Source: Henningerozyma blattae CBS 6284
Lineage: Eukaryota; Ascomycota; Saccharomycetes; Saccharomycetales; Saccharomycetaceae
DNA length: 64,000 nucleotides
Direction: 5' to 3'
NCBI RefSeq assembly: GCF_000315915.1
Contig: NC_020186.1
Location: forward strand, 744,001-808,000
Part shown: positions 46,905-55,898 of the stretch, one piece after another
Position numbering within the stretch: position 1 is the first letter of the stretch
Layout: each line of letters opens with the position of its first letter
The notes under the pieces: model-generated
What the model was told of the DNA's origin: nothing
What the model saw: the letters and a program-made list of their open reading frames with translations, nothing else
Databases searched by the model: none
Program-made: the position numbers and the translations under genes

Positions 46905-47633
46905 ATGAATTCTGTTTATACTTATTGTTGCTTTAATCAATTAGATCATAATTTAACCGGTGCAAAATTATTTAAATTTTCTCATGTATTACATCATCTA
47001 CGTCCTCAAAAAAATTTGGGAGATAGTGATGAAAATGTGGATCAACTAGCAAAACAGCAGCCGATATTACAAAACTGTCCATTATTCGTTACATGGCACA
47101 AAAATAACCATTTAAGAGGCTGTATTGGTACTTTTACATCTCAACCTTTAAGCATTGCACTACATAAATATTCACTAATATCTGCTATGGAGGATCCAAG
47201 ATTTCCTCCGATACGTAGATCAGAAATATCAGAATTATCAGTCGATGTTTCATTATTGTATGAATTTGAAATTATTTATAAAATGCTAGATGAAACTGAC
47301 GAATCAAGTAAAAGTAATTCAATTAAAGATATATACAATTGGGAAATTGGTAAGCATGGGATTGAGATTAAATTTTTGAACCCATTACATCCCAATAGAA
47401 AGTGTTCTGCTACCTTTTTACCTAGTGTAGCCATAGAACAAGAATGGGATAAAACGACTACTTTCAAATATTTATTTGCAAAGGGACTGGGAACTGATGA
47501 TATAGAAGATAAAAGAGTCAGAGAGATTATGGATAATAAGGAAGATTATTTGATCAAAGTAATCAGATATGAAAGTATGAAATCCTCTTTAAGCTATCTA
47601 GAGTATTGTAAACTTAATGATGATATGGAATAA
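46905..47633 (+). CDS. AMMECR1-domain protein (YOR289W-like)
   Basis: Family: AMMECR1, a universally conserved but poorly understood domain; YOR289W is the S. cerevisiae member (251 aa). In the 242-residue protein the domain is complete: NNHLRGCIGTFTSQPL at 67-82 carries the invariant LRGCIG, then ALHKYSLISAMEDPRFPPIR, SELSVDVSLLYEFE, IGKHGIEIKF and the tail EEYCKL-like YLEYCKLNDD. The start YTYCCFNQLDHNLTG resembles that of YOR289W. Its divergent position next to MTF1 combines a YOR28x gene with a YMR228 gene, which the two-track ancestry explains. Molecular function is not known. Confidence 0.93.
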   Translation: MNSVYTYCCFNQLDHNLTGAKLFKFSHVLHHLRPQKNLGDSDENVDQLAKQQPILQNCPLFVTWHKNNHLRGCIGTFTSQPLSIALHKYSLISAMEDPRFPPIRRSEISELSVDVSLLYEFEIIYKMLDETDESSKSNSIKDIYNWEIGKHGIEIKFLNPLHPNRKCSATFLPSVAIEQEWDKTTTFKYLFAKGLGTDDIEDKRVREIMDNKEDYLIKVIRYESMKSSLSYLEYCKLNDDME

Positions 47634-48108
47634 AAGATACTCTCTATTTTGCTCATTGTATGTCCGTTCTTTTTTTTATTTTCCTTTTGTAATTTCCTTT
47701 TAAAAATTTAATGATCTTTTACAATAATACCACTAATAGCTAAAAGAAAAAAAACAAGTAAATAAATATATATAGCAAACAAAGATACCACACAACAATA
47801 ATATATAATATATTCATAATTTTCATTTAATACTAATTGCTATACAAAAAGATCTTTTCTCTATTTCCTTTTTTTTTATGTAAGAGCAAGGTCATGTTCA
47901 TTTTAAAATTTTTATTATGATTAGAATTTCTCCATGTTTTATACTTGATTTGCTTTCTATATATTTTAGTGTGTTTATCATGAAATTGAAATATTTAGTT
48001 ACTAGTTTGATGTTTCTTCTTAAAAAATTGATATAAATGAAATTACAGAAGTCGTGACACATCTTAATATTACACTATACACATTGTCTTTATTTATGAA
48101 TACACTAT
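47634..48108. other. Convergent intergenic, 475 bp
   Basis: Between the 3' ends of the AMMECR1-type gene and the dehydrogenase. T-runs, no gene seen. Confidence 0.5.
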
Positions 48109-49122
48109 TTAAATATATGCAATCTCTTTATAAAGTTCAATCATATTATCCACCATATCCCAGAATTTAAGGTCAGTTCCATTCAGTAAACCTTTAGCCA
48201 CATCTGATCTTGGTGGTGCGACTGCTCCAAAAGGGACTACGTAAGAACCTTGATCCTTTACAGTTAATTCCGGTGATAAAGCAGCATATAATTCAGTATA
48301 AGCACCATACTTACCGTCAAAAAATAATTCACCGATAGTTTTTCTTCTTAACCAACCCCAATATCTCTGTAGATATGTTTTCAAATTACCTGGGTATACA
48401 CTGACTGATATACACCCCATCTTATCAAAAATTTCTCTATTTTTAGTTGCATAAGCTTTTGCCTGAAGAATATTACTGGCTTTGGATTGACCATATAGCT
48501 TATTAGCAGAGGGCCTTTTGGTTACCAGAACTTTTGTAAAACCTGGATCTTCCCAGTTGATACCGTATTCTGGGAACCGTAAAAGATGAGCCCCAGAAGA
48601 AACCCAACCAATTCTTTTTAAGTCGTCATCTTGTTTTAAAAATAGAGGGTCTAGGAAATACTGTAATAATTGTGGGCCCATTACATTAGTTTGGAACATA
48701 GCTTTGTAGCCTTGTTTAGATGTGCCATTGTTACTACTGGACATTAAACCTGCATTGTGGATAATTAAATTAATAGGTCTGCCACTTAGAGCATTTTTAA
48801 TCTCCAGGGCAACTTTTGGAATATTTTCCAAATCTGAGAAATCACAATTTCCAATAATGGAGATAGAGCCTTTAGATAAGGGAAATTCTTGCAATACTTT
48901 TTTGTTTGGCCTCTTCACCTCACCAATGACGTTACGATTTTTTTCATATAATAATCTCATCACTCCAAAGCCAATCCCTGTGTTACAACCGGTAACAATA
49001 GCAGTCTTATTTGAAAGTGCTGGATAATCTTTTGGTAAAAATTTTGCTTCAACAGGTCTAAACCCTTGCAAAATATCTTTTGTCACTTGACAATAGGAAT
49101 ATGATGGTGTTGGTTCAGTCAT
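48109..49122 (-). CDS. Short-chain dehydrogenase/reductase
   Basis: An NAD(P)-dependent SDR of unknown substrate. Of 337 residues, TGCNTGIG at 44-51 is the nucleotide-binding glycine motif, HNAG at 122-125 replaces NNAG, Ser about 175-176 lies in WVSSGAHL, and the active pair is Tyr210/Lys214 in LYGQSKASN. The arrangement (long insert after the Ser, YGQSK, then PGNLKTYLQRY) resembles the retinol-dehydrogenase-12/WWOX-like group with fungal members. No membrane anchor. It is not TMA29 (YMR226C), which is 267 aa and has different motifs. I do not recall a matching gene at this position in either S. cerevisiae sister region, so insertion or transfer is possible. Confidence 0.88.
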   Translation of the reverse strand: MTEPTPSYSYCQVTKDILQGFRPVEAKFLPKDYPALSNKTAIVTGCNTGIGFGVMRLLYEKNRNVIGEVKRPNKKVLQEFPLSKGSISIIGNCDFSDLENIPKVALEIKNALSGRPINLIIHNAGLMSSSNNGTSKQGYKAMFQTNVMGPQLLQYFLDPLFLKQDDDLKRIGWVSSGAHLLRFPEYGINWEDPGFTKVLVTKRPSANKLYGQSKASNILQAKAYATKNREIFDKMGCISVSVYPGNLKTYLQRYWGWLRRKTIGELFFDGKYGAYTELYAALSPELTVKDQGSYVVPFGAVAPPRSDVAKGLLNGTDLKFWDMVDNMIELYKEIAYI

Positions 49123-50113
49123 TTTAAGTTAGCTTGATTAAACTTGTCTTTTTAAAAAGGTATTATTCTTTAGGGGTGTTCTAAGCATGAACAGAACTAA
49201 TTTATTTAAAACCTAAGCTAAGATCTCTATTCTTTTATATCTTGTGATTCAGATACAAATTTCACATGCATTGAATTAGCCGCGTTGATCTTTTTTCAAA
49301 AGCAATCGGGCTGTTTGCGAAATTCTTGTTGGAATTTTTGCCATGTGAAAATTCCCATTAGCAGTGTGTATTCCTATGGAAACTAAAAGATAAGGCTTAT
49401 CGTGGCATTGGTAAGGCATAAAACAATTATCAACAATTTACCCTCATATTGATTGTGACAATACATTCATTTAAAGTTTATTAAACCTTATTTTTTCATT
49501 TGGTTAGTTAGCCCCCCCACCTCTTTTAAATTGAAAATTATCTTTTATTCTTTTTTTTTTACTTAGAATTGCTTGAAAATTTAAAAAAAAAATTGAAAAA
49601 GTTAGCATAATAATTTAATTATTAATAAGTTACTTTCCATTTCTTACCGATAAATTGTATGTACTTGATATTAGACTATTGTACAAGTTTTTCGAAAAAA
49701 AAGTTCTGGAAAATATAGAAAACCTAAAAGTTGTTTCTTTTTTCTTATATATTTGGCATTTAGTTGTTTTTTTTGAAAAGATGTATTTTATTCAGAAAAT
49801 ATATATAGATATTTTATTCTTGGTAAATTACATTCCTACTTTTTATGATCTACTCCCAAAATAGGTAATTGAACGGAATATATCTCCTAAATAGGATAGG
49901 GGTATGTATGTCCGAGATTCAAAATTACAAAATTATATAGTCATTATTATTTTTTTTTGCCTTTCTTGTTAAGTGTAATATAAAAATTGGCATAGTATAC
50001 TGTTTAATAGCATTTACTTATAGGTAGGGTTTTTTCTAATAGTTCCAAAACATTAAACTTAAATATTATAGATAAAATAATTATTTTGCATAGGGTCGAT
50101 TTTTTTTATAAAA
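49123..50113. other. Intergenic, about 1 kb, no supported gene
   Basis: Upstream of the dehydrogenase. It has a C7 run (49512-49518) and a 69-codon plus frame at 49655-49864, rich in Phe/Tyr/Ile, that looks spurious. TAGGG words at 49896, 50026 and 50093 approach the next ORF. Otherwise AT-rich. Confidence 0.45.
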
Positions 50114-50596
50114 ATGAATTCAAACCAATTATCACAAAAAACTTCTTATTTTGGAGGGATCAATTCACCATCGAGAGTTTTATCCGAAAATTCAGCAATA
50201 CTTCAAGGGATGTTCTCTGTCAAAAATAAAGTGTTTGTATCAGAAACACCAATTGTAGGGCAAGAAGCATGGAGAAATATCGATAAATATGTAAGCATTG
50301 AACCTAATACAAAAAATTAGTTTATATTTTTTGTGGATCTAACTGATGCTGATTATTTACATATTAGTAATACGAGCTCTCATTGTATGGATATTAGTAA
50401 ACTCAATCAAACATATGTAGACAATGTAATTGTTTTCGACGAAAGTACTAGTTCTAATATGGTAAAAATCGAACCTTTAAAAATTCATCATTTTAATAAT
50501 GTAACAATAAATTATAGATTACTATTTGAACGGACTTTAATGAGTGCTGAACTATTTGTTTGTACTTTAAATGATTATTTTGAATACAAAAAATAA
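50114..50596 (+). pseudogene. Small ORF interrupted by an in-frame TAG
   Basis: From ATG 50114 the frame runs 68 codons to TAG at 50318-50320, then continues in the same frame, without another stop, for 91 codons to TAA at 50594. Both halves have ordinary soluble-protein composition (for example SVKNKVFVSETPIVGQEAW before, and NVIVFDESTSSNMVKIEP after the stop). The full product would be about 160 residues. No intron resolves it: the GTAAGC at 50291 paired with the TTAG after CTAAC near 50367 puts a TAA first in exon 2. I do not recognise the family. It could be a young pseudogene, a readthrough gene or a sequencing error. Confidence 0.45.
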
Positions 50597-51141
50597 TGAA
50601 AATAAGTTAAATTTCTATAGAATTTATTTGGATGATTTTTTGTGAAAACTAATATCTATATGGTATGGAATTTAAAATTTTTATTGTGATTTATGGTTTA
50701 ATTTTTTTCTTTATAAGAAACTTTGGCCAATTAAACATAAATATTTTAAAAAAAAAGTTTTTTTGAATTTAATTTTTCTATATTTTTAAAGTTGAAAAAT
50801 AGTGAAAAAATATAAAAAAAAGTTAACCTATTTGTACAACTTTAAAATACAATGACAGATCTTACAAAATCAACTAATTTAGTTTAAAATCTTACATATC
50901 TCATATACAAATAAGACAAGTCATTAACTTTTGAAATGCTATTCAAATAAGATTTTATCACCACGTGTGCAAACTACTTGTTCACGTGTACTCTGAATTG
51001 TCTATGGCTTTCTACGCGATTAAAATTTTATTCAAAAGATGACAATTAAAAGAAAAATATTTGATTAATCATCACATAAAGTATTCTTTGTAACTCATTG
51101 TTTATTCAAGAGAACAACACGAACCATTGTTACCATATATC
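50597..51141. other. Intergenic, FSH promoter
   Basis: AT-rich with A/T runs; holds the pair of CACGTG boxes listed below. No gene. Confidence 0.6.
50962..50988 (+). promoter_or_regulatory. Two CACGTG E-boxes 21 bp apart
   Basis: CACGTG at 50962-50967 (followed by TG) and 50983-50988 (preceded by TT, followed by TA). Start-to-start spacing is 21 bp, two helical turns. They lie 154-180 bp before the FSH ATG. Cbf1, Pho4 and Tye7 read this word; which factor acts cannot be told. Confidence 0.6.
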
Positions 51142-51978
51142 ATGCCAAAAATTTTATTATTACATGGATACATGCAAAGTGATACCATTGTATCAGCCAA
51201 AACTGGTGCTTTACGTAAAGCCCTTAAAAAAATGGGATATCAAGTCTTTACACCATGTGGACAATACCCAGTTTATTCAGAAGATGTTATCCAAGATGAA
51301 ATTATGGAAAAGGATCCTGAAATTACTACAAATAAATATGGTTGGTGGAAAAAATCAAAGGGTGAAAATCCGTTAAGTTCATACAAAATCTCTAGTGACA
51401 CATTTAAATATTTACATGATTATCTGCTACAAAATGGCCCATTTGAAGGGATTGCAGGGTTTTCTCAAGGTGGTGGGCTTGCTGGTTATTTAGCTACTGA
51501 TGTTCCAGGGTTACTAGATTTACCTAAATCTTTCACCCCATCGTTCATGTTAATATTTAGTGGGTTTAGATTAGAGCCCGAACAACTAGTTAAACAATAT
51601 AAAACGTCACCCATCACTATACCTTCTTTACATATATTAGGTGAAATGGATACTGTCGTTGATGAAAATAGATCCTTGAAGCTATATGATGAATGCCCTG
51701 ATGATTTAAAGACTTTATTAAGACATTCTGGCGGACATGTTGTGCCAAACTCCAAAATTTATGTACAACAGATGTGTGCTTGGATTAGTGCTAATACTGA
51801 TGGTTCAAGCTTACCTCCTTCTTTATTAAATTCCAACAGTGTTAGTACAACAACATTAAATTCCACTGAAAACAACAACAAAGCTACTCAATCTACGACT
51901 GATTCCAAGAAAGATCTCAAAAAACCAGATTTAGACCAAGATCTTTTAGATATGATCGATGGCCTAGGGAAGATATGA
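51142..51978 (+). CDS. FSH3: FSH family serine hydrolase (Fsh2/Fsh3)
   Basis: Known family: Fsh1-3 are alpha/beta-hydrolases related to human OVCA2; substrates are uncertain. The start is the ATG at 51142 (MPKILLLHGYMQSD), giving 278 residues; five codons of open frame before it begin with TTG. The catalytic triad is visible: Ser108 in GFSQGGG, Asp170 in GEMDTVVDE and His199 in SGGHVVPNSK. LLLHGYMQSD is the oxyanion strand-loop and SAKTGALRKALKK the first helix. A Ser/Thr/Asn-rich stretch leads to a C-terminal DQDLLDMIDGLGKI. Neighbours FMP42 (YMR221C) and RFM1 (YOR279C) border FSH2 (YMR222C) and FSH3 (YOR280C) respectively. Length and tail favour FSH3 (266) over FSH2 (223). Confidence 0.88.
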   Translation: MPKILLLHGYMQSDTIVSAKTGALRKALKKMGYQVFTPCGQYPVYSEDVIQDEIMEKDPEITTNKYGWWKKSKGENPLSSYKISSDTFKYLHDYLLQNGPFEGIAGFSQGGGLAGYLATDVPGLLDLPKSFTPSFMLIFSGFRLEPEQLVKQYKTSPITIPSLHILGEMDTVVDENRSLKLYDECPDDLKTLLRHSGGHVVPNSKIYVQQMCAWISANTDGSSLPPSLLNSNSVSTTTLNSTENNNKATQSTTDSKKDLKKPDLDQDLLDMIDGLGKI

Positions 51979-52281
51979 TACGAATGACATTTAAATACGC
52001 ATTTTTTATAGATATTTAATTCACATTTCGAAGATATTTAATCAACTTATATAAACAGATTTTTAAATATTTCAAGGTAAATAGTATTTAAATCTGAGAA
52101 TGTCGGACTTTTTCTTCCCCAGTATTTTAAGCTATATATTATTTAACATAATCGTCATTTTCAATATATGGAAAAAAAAACAATAAAGGTCAAAAAAATA
52201 AGAGGCCTTAAAAATATAAAGAATTTCTACATCTCAAGATACACTTAGAAATAAAGAAGCCATCAAACTCCAATCGTTAGA
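51979..52281. other. Intergenic FSH-FMP42
   Basis: About 300 bp, AT-rich; no recognisable element. Confidence 0.5.
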
Positions 52282-53853
52282 ATGCATAAAATATTGACGA
52301 TTGCATGTGCAGCTCTATGGTCGTTATTTTCTTCAGGGATCATCTTTGGGTTTGCTGCTTTTAAACCAACATTAATACAACAGGGAATCTATTCAGAGCT
52401 ATGTGATGATACCTCTATTTTGAATATTCCAATAGAAAGTTGTGTTGCTCAAGATCTGAAACTGAATAAGATGTTTGCTACAGCAGCAGCAGCAACAAAT
52501 GCCATGGCTTTGCCAGTTGGTTATATATTAGATCACTACGGACCTAGTATTGCCGCTTTACATGGCGCTTTCTTCTTAATTCTATCCTCATTATGTTTTA
52601 TTTTTCATCAAACTATTTCATGGGTTGATCCATATTTTATTGGATATATTTGCTTAGCTCTGGGTGGTCCATTTTTATTTATATCCACCTTCCATCTGGC
52701 AAATATTTATCCTGCCAGATCTGGGTCCATTCTAGCCTTGTTGACGGGTACTTTCGATTCATCAAGTGCATTGTTTTTAATATATAGACTACTGTATCAA
52801 AATGTTTTACCAACTTTTACGATTTCGAAATTTTTTACAGTTTATTTGGTTGTACCAATCTTTATCATTTTTGTTCAATTTACTATTATGCCTTGGAAAG
52901 CCATTAAGAGTGTTGGTACTACTGCCAAAGTCGCTATTGAAGGGTTAGATGAACATGGTATGCCAATAAGTACATCAGATATAGAAGATGAATTAGAAAA
53001 TGATTCTACTCCATTATTGACTGACTCAACTGTATCACCATATCAACCCGATTTAGTTGATGAAAATACTACTGCAGGCCAGTCTTCGTCACCTGGTGAA
53101 AATCGTCCAATGAAGTCAAAAAAATGCATGAGTAGAAGAAAATCAACTGTTGAAATAAATATAGAAGAACGGTTACAAGCTGAAACAGGCGGCTTATTTG
53201 CTATAATGGATGAGAAAACAATAACGGAACAAATCTATAGCCCATGGTTTTACATGATGTTAATATTTGCATCAATTCTAATGTTACGTATTAATTATTA
53301 TGTAGCTACAGTTTATTCACAAGAATTATATCTATTGGGTGATGCAAAATTAGCTTCTAAATTCAATGCTATTTTCGATATTGCACTACCACTTGGAGGC
53401 ATTGTCGCTATACCAGTTGTAGGGATGATATTAGATAATTTAACTACTTTACACTCGCTGGTAACGTTATTCATTGTTTCAATTATCGTGAGTATTTTAG
53501 GTCTAATTAAAAATGCATATACCGCTAACATGTTAGGAATGCTTATTTTAGTAGTGTACCGACCATTTTATTACACAATGGTGTCTGATTATACAATGAA
53601 AACATTTGGATTTGATACCTTTGGAATGGTATATGGATTATTAACATGTGTGTGTGGTATATTTAACATGCTACAATCACAATTAGATTACTGGACTCAA
53701 ACAAAGTTTAATATGAATCCAAGTCCAATAAATATTATATTGCTTTTAGCTACTGCTGTATCAGGATTCATATTAATTTCCTTTCTTCATATTAAATTGT
53801 CTCAAGTTAAATTAGAAGGAACATCTGATGATGATGAGGAACAATTTGTATAG
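52282..53853 (+). CDS. FMP42: MFS-type membrane protein Fmp42
   Basis: Family: Fmp42 (YMR221C, 504 aa) is an uncharacterised major-facilitator protein found in vacuolar-membrane and mitochondrial preparations. The 523-residue frame has about 12 membrane segments. The first is ILTIACAALWSLFSSGIIFG with FAAFKPTLIQQGIYSELC after it, as in the family. A central cytosolic loop of about 100 residues (roughly 215-320) is acidic then basic (SKKCMSRRKSTVE), followed by the second half (FYMMLIFASILMLRINYYVA; LPLGGIVAIPVVGMILDNL; GFDTFGMVYGLLTCVCGIFN). The C-terminus is acidic (TSDDDEEQFV). Tandem with FSH in the same direction, as YMR222C-YMR221C. Transport substrate unknown. Confidence 0.9.
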   Translation: MHKILTIACAALWSLFSSGIIFGFAAFKPTLIQQGIYSELCDDTSILNIPIESCVAQDLKLNKMFATAAAATNAMALPVGYILDHYGPSIAALHGAFFLILSSLCFIFHQTISWVDPYFIGYICLALGGPFLFISTFHLANIYPARSGSILALLTGTFDSSSALFLIYRLLYQNVLPTFTISKFFTVYLVVPIFIIFVQFTIMPWKAIKSVGTTAKVAIEGLDEHGMPISTSDIEDELENDSTPLLTDSTVSPYQPDLVDENTTAGQSSSPGENRPMKSKKCMSRRKSTVEINIEERLQAETGGLFAIMDEKTITEQIYSPWFYMMLIFASILMLRINYYVATVYSQELYLLGDAKLASKFNAIFDIALPLGGIVAIPVVGMILDNLTTLHSLVTLFIVSIIVSILGLIKNAYTANMLGMLILVVYRPFYYTMVSDYTMKTFGFDTFGMVYGLLTCVCGIFNMLQSQLDYWTQTKFNMNPSPINIILLLATAVSGFILISFLHIKLSQVKLEGTSDDDEEQFV

Positions 53854-54381
53854 ATTTGCAAGGGTTGACATATATATATTTATTCTTAACTCATTTTTTA
53901 TTTGGATATTTATTTATTTATTTATTATTGTTTTTTTACTAATACTTTTAATCATTTCACAGAACTAGAGAATACCTTACACATCTCTATTAATATTGTG
54001 GGCCTCTAAAGTATTTTCTATTTTTTTTTTTTTTTTTGCCAGGAAATCTTGTACCAAATTTATTATATATTTTTCTTCTATTGAATTTGCGTCGTCGGTA
54101 ATTCTGTTTAGAAAATATATATTGTTTATAGTAACTTTATTAAAAAGTGGAGAAAATAGTTTAAAAAAAAAGTGAAATAAAATAAATGACACCTTTTTAA
54201 AAGAATTTTATTTTTGAAATACTATCTTACATCGAATTATTTAGTATATTTATTAACTTAGATTCCAAATACTAGTTATTACTTAGTGAAGAGCAATTAA
54301 TTTATATTAATCTTTCGAAAGGAAAACGAAATATACCTAATTTTGGATTAATATTTCCAAAGAAATATACAAACGATCGAT
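53854..54381. other. Intergenic FMP42-RFM1
   Basis: Holds a 71-codon minus frame (below) and the RFM1 promoter. A run of T lies at about 54022-54038. No other element recognised. Confidence 0.5.
53977..54192 (-). CDS. Possible small ORF (71 aa), doubtful
   Basis: A hydrophobic start (SFILFHFFFKLFSPLF) and a charged helical second half (TDDANSIEEKYIINLVQDFL), split by an A17-type run that codes for Lys. Helical content is protein-like, but the homopolymer and short length make it uncertain. No homologue recognised. Confidence 0.2.
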   Translation of the reverse strand: MSFILFHFFFKLFSPLFNKVTINNIYFLNRITDDANSIEEKYIINLVQDFLAKKKKKIENTLEAHNINRDV

Positions 54382-55617
54382 ATGTCGGAACTAGACTTAC
54401 TTCATTCTGAGAATAATTCATCTTCTGAGCATACTAATAATTGTAGTAGAGATCATTTATTACCAGAACAGCTAATCAAAGATTTACAATCGATTACAGA
54501 AACCAATTCAACATCTGGGATTTCATATGAAGAAGGATTTGAAGAAATATCATCTACTAAAGAGCCCATTGACCAGTCACACTATGATCCTAATAACACA
54601 AATATAACACATATAGAAGAACCTAGTAATAATGGTGAAAATATTGAAGTTGATCATAATGAAAAATCAAATGAAGGGACATTACTTAAAAATAATATAG
54701 TGGAAGAAGATAAAAGTAATTCGACAAGCATGAATACTAAGGAAAAAATTGTTGAAGAGAATAATTTAATCAATAATGAAATAAATAATAAGAGTGAGGA
54801 TTTAGAAGAAACAAAAATTTCAAGAGATATTAATTGTAATAGTGCTGAATATATTTTACTACAAACTAAAGAAAGAAGAAAGAAATTAAAAATTAAATCA
54901 AATCAATTAATGGAAAATATACAACCTAATGAATTTGAAGGCTATTACGACTTCTATTTATTAAATACTTTTAAAAGAGGACAATCGTCTGCTGGAATTG
55001 TTGATATGGATGCGCTTAGGAGGAGGGAACATAATATATATTACAAAAAAATAGGATTCGATGATGTTAATGATGATGAAAATATCCCGGAGAATGAATA
55101 TAAAGATACAATCATCGATTGTAGGGATTCAAATTTTGACGCGGATTATATTGAAGAAACAAGACACAGTTTAAAAAATAATAGCACCAACAATCATACA
55201 AATAAAATCCAACCAAGAAGACGACTTACTAGATCCCAAGTTTCCAATAAAGAAACTCCAAATTCATCTTCAACTTCGTTAGTGTCTGTCGCTTCAAAGG
55301 ATAATAAGAAATCTGAAGATTCTCCTTCAACAACTAATACAACAGATAATGATAATAACGGCGATATTGAAAATGGGTATGTAAAACCACTTTATGAATC
55401 ACTTGTATCGAAAGTTAAAAAACCATATAGAAGATCAGATTGGGTTCTTCCAACAAAATATAGATATACACGAGAAAAACATTTCCATACAAAACCAACC
55501 TTTGAAGTTATTAAAATAAATGAACTGATAAATAATACAAAATTTAAAACAATTTTATCTAGATTTGAAGGTGGACTTGCCGGTGTATACAAGAGAAATA
55601 ACAATACTGCGCCATAA
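54382..55617 (+). CDS. RFM1: Rfm1-like, Sum1-Hst1 repression complex subunit
   Basis: Known role: Rfm1 tethers the deacetylase Hst1 to DNA-bound Sum1, repressing middle-sporulation and NAD-biosynthesis genes. The 411-residue protein has an acidic Ser/Asn/Glu-rich N-terminal half without a fold. A more ordered block from about 155 follows (YILLQTKERRKKLKIKSNQL; GYYDFYLLNTFKRGQSSAGI), then a basic linker (KIQPRRRLTRSQVS), and the C-terminal part KPYRRSDWVLPTKYRYTREK ending in FEGGLAGVYKRN. The call rests on position: YOR279C lies next to FSH3 (YOR280C), and ERG8/FMP42 are the sister-track neighbours. I cannot quote a diagnostic domain, so this is a synteny call; 310 aa in S. cerevisiae. Confidence 0.65.
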   Translation: MSELDLLHSENNSSSEHTNNCSRDHLLPEQLIKDLQSITETNSTSGISYEEGFEEISSTKEPIDQSHYDPNNTNITHIEEPSNNGENIEVDHNEKSNEGTLLKNNIVEEDKSNSTSMNTKEKIVEENNLINNEINNKSEDLEETKISRDINCNSAEYILLQTKERRKKLKIKSNQLMENIQPNEFEGYYDFYLLNTFKRGQSSAGIVDMDALRRREHNIYYKKIGFDDVNDDENIPENEYKDTIIDCRDSNFDADYIEETRHSLKNNSTNNHTNKIQPRRRLTRSQVSNKETPNSSSTSLVSVASKDNKKSEDSPSTTNTTDNDNNGDIENGYVKPLYESLVSKVKKPYRRSDWVLPTKYRYTREKHFHTKPTFEVIKINELINNTKFKTILSRFEGGLAGVYKRNNNTAP

Positions 55618-55898
55618 AATTCCACTTAAAACATTATGCATGAATTCCCTTGGAAAACTGGTAACAAGATATATATATATATTATATTACATATGGAACA
55701 TTCCAAAATCAAGTTAGTATTCATGAATGAATGAATATTATATAACGCTGTATACTATAATTAATGAACGTGTAATTTCTTACTGATTAATTCAAGTATA
55801 AAGGACGATTTAAATAGAACAGATTTATTTAGAATTATAATGCAATTCTAGCCTTGTTTGATTCTAGTTCAGTTCTTACAAAATTCGAAGTTTAACTA

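Noticed and set aside
49655..49864. 69-codon plus frame
   Set aside because: Phe/Ile/Tyr-rich translation of T-rich spacer without any protein-like feature.
50291..50367. Intron that would remove the in-frame TAG of the interrupted ORF
   Set aside because: GTAAGC donor and CTAAC...TTAG acceptor exist, but the spliced frame begins with TAA, and donor and branch point are non-consensus.
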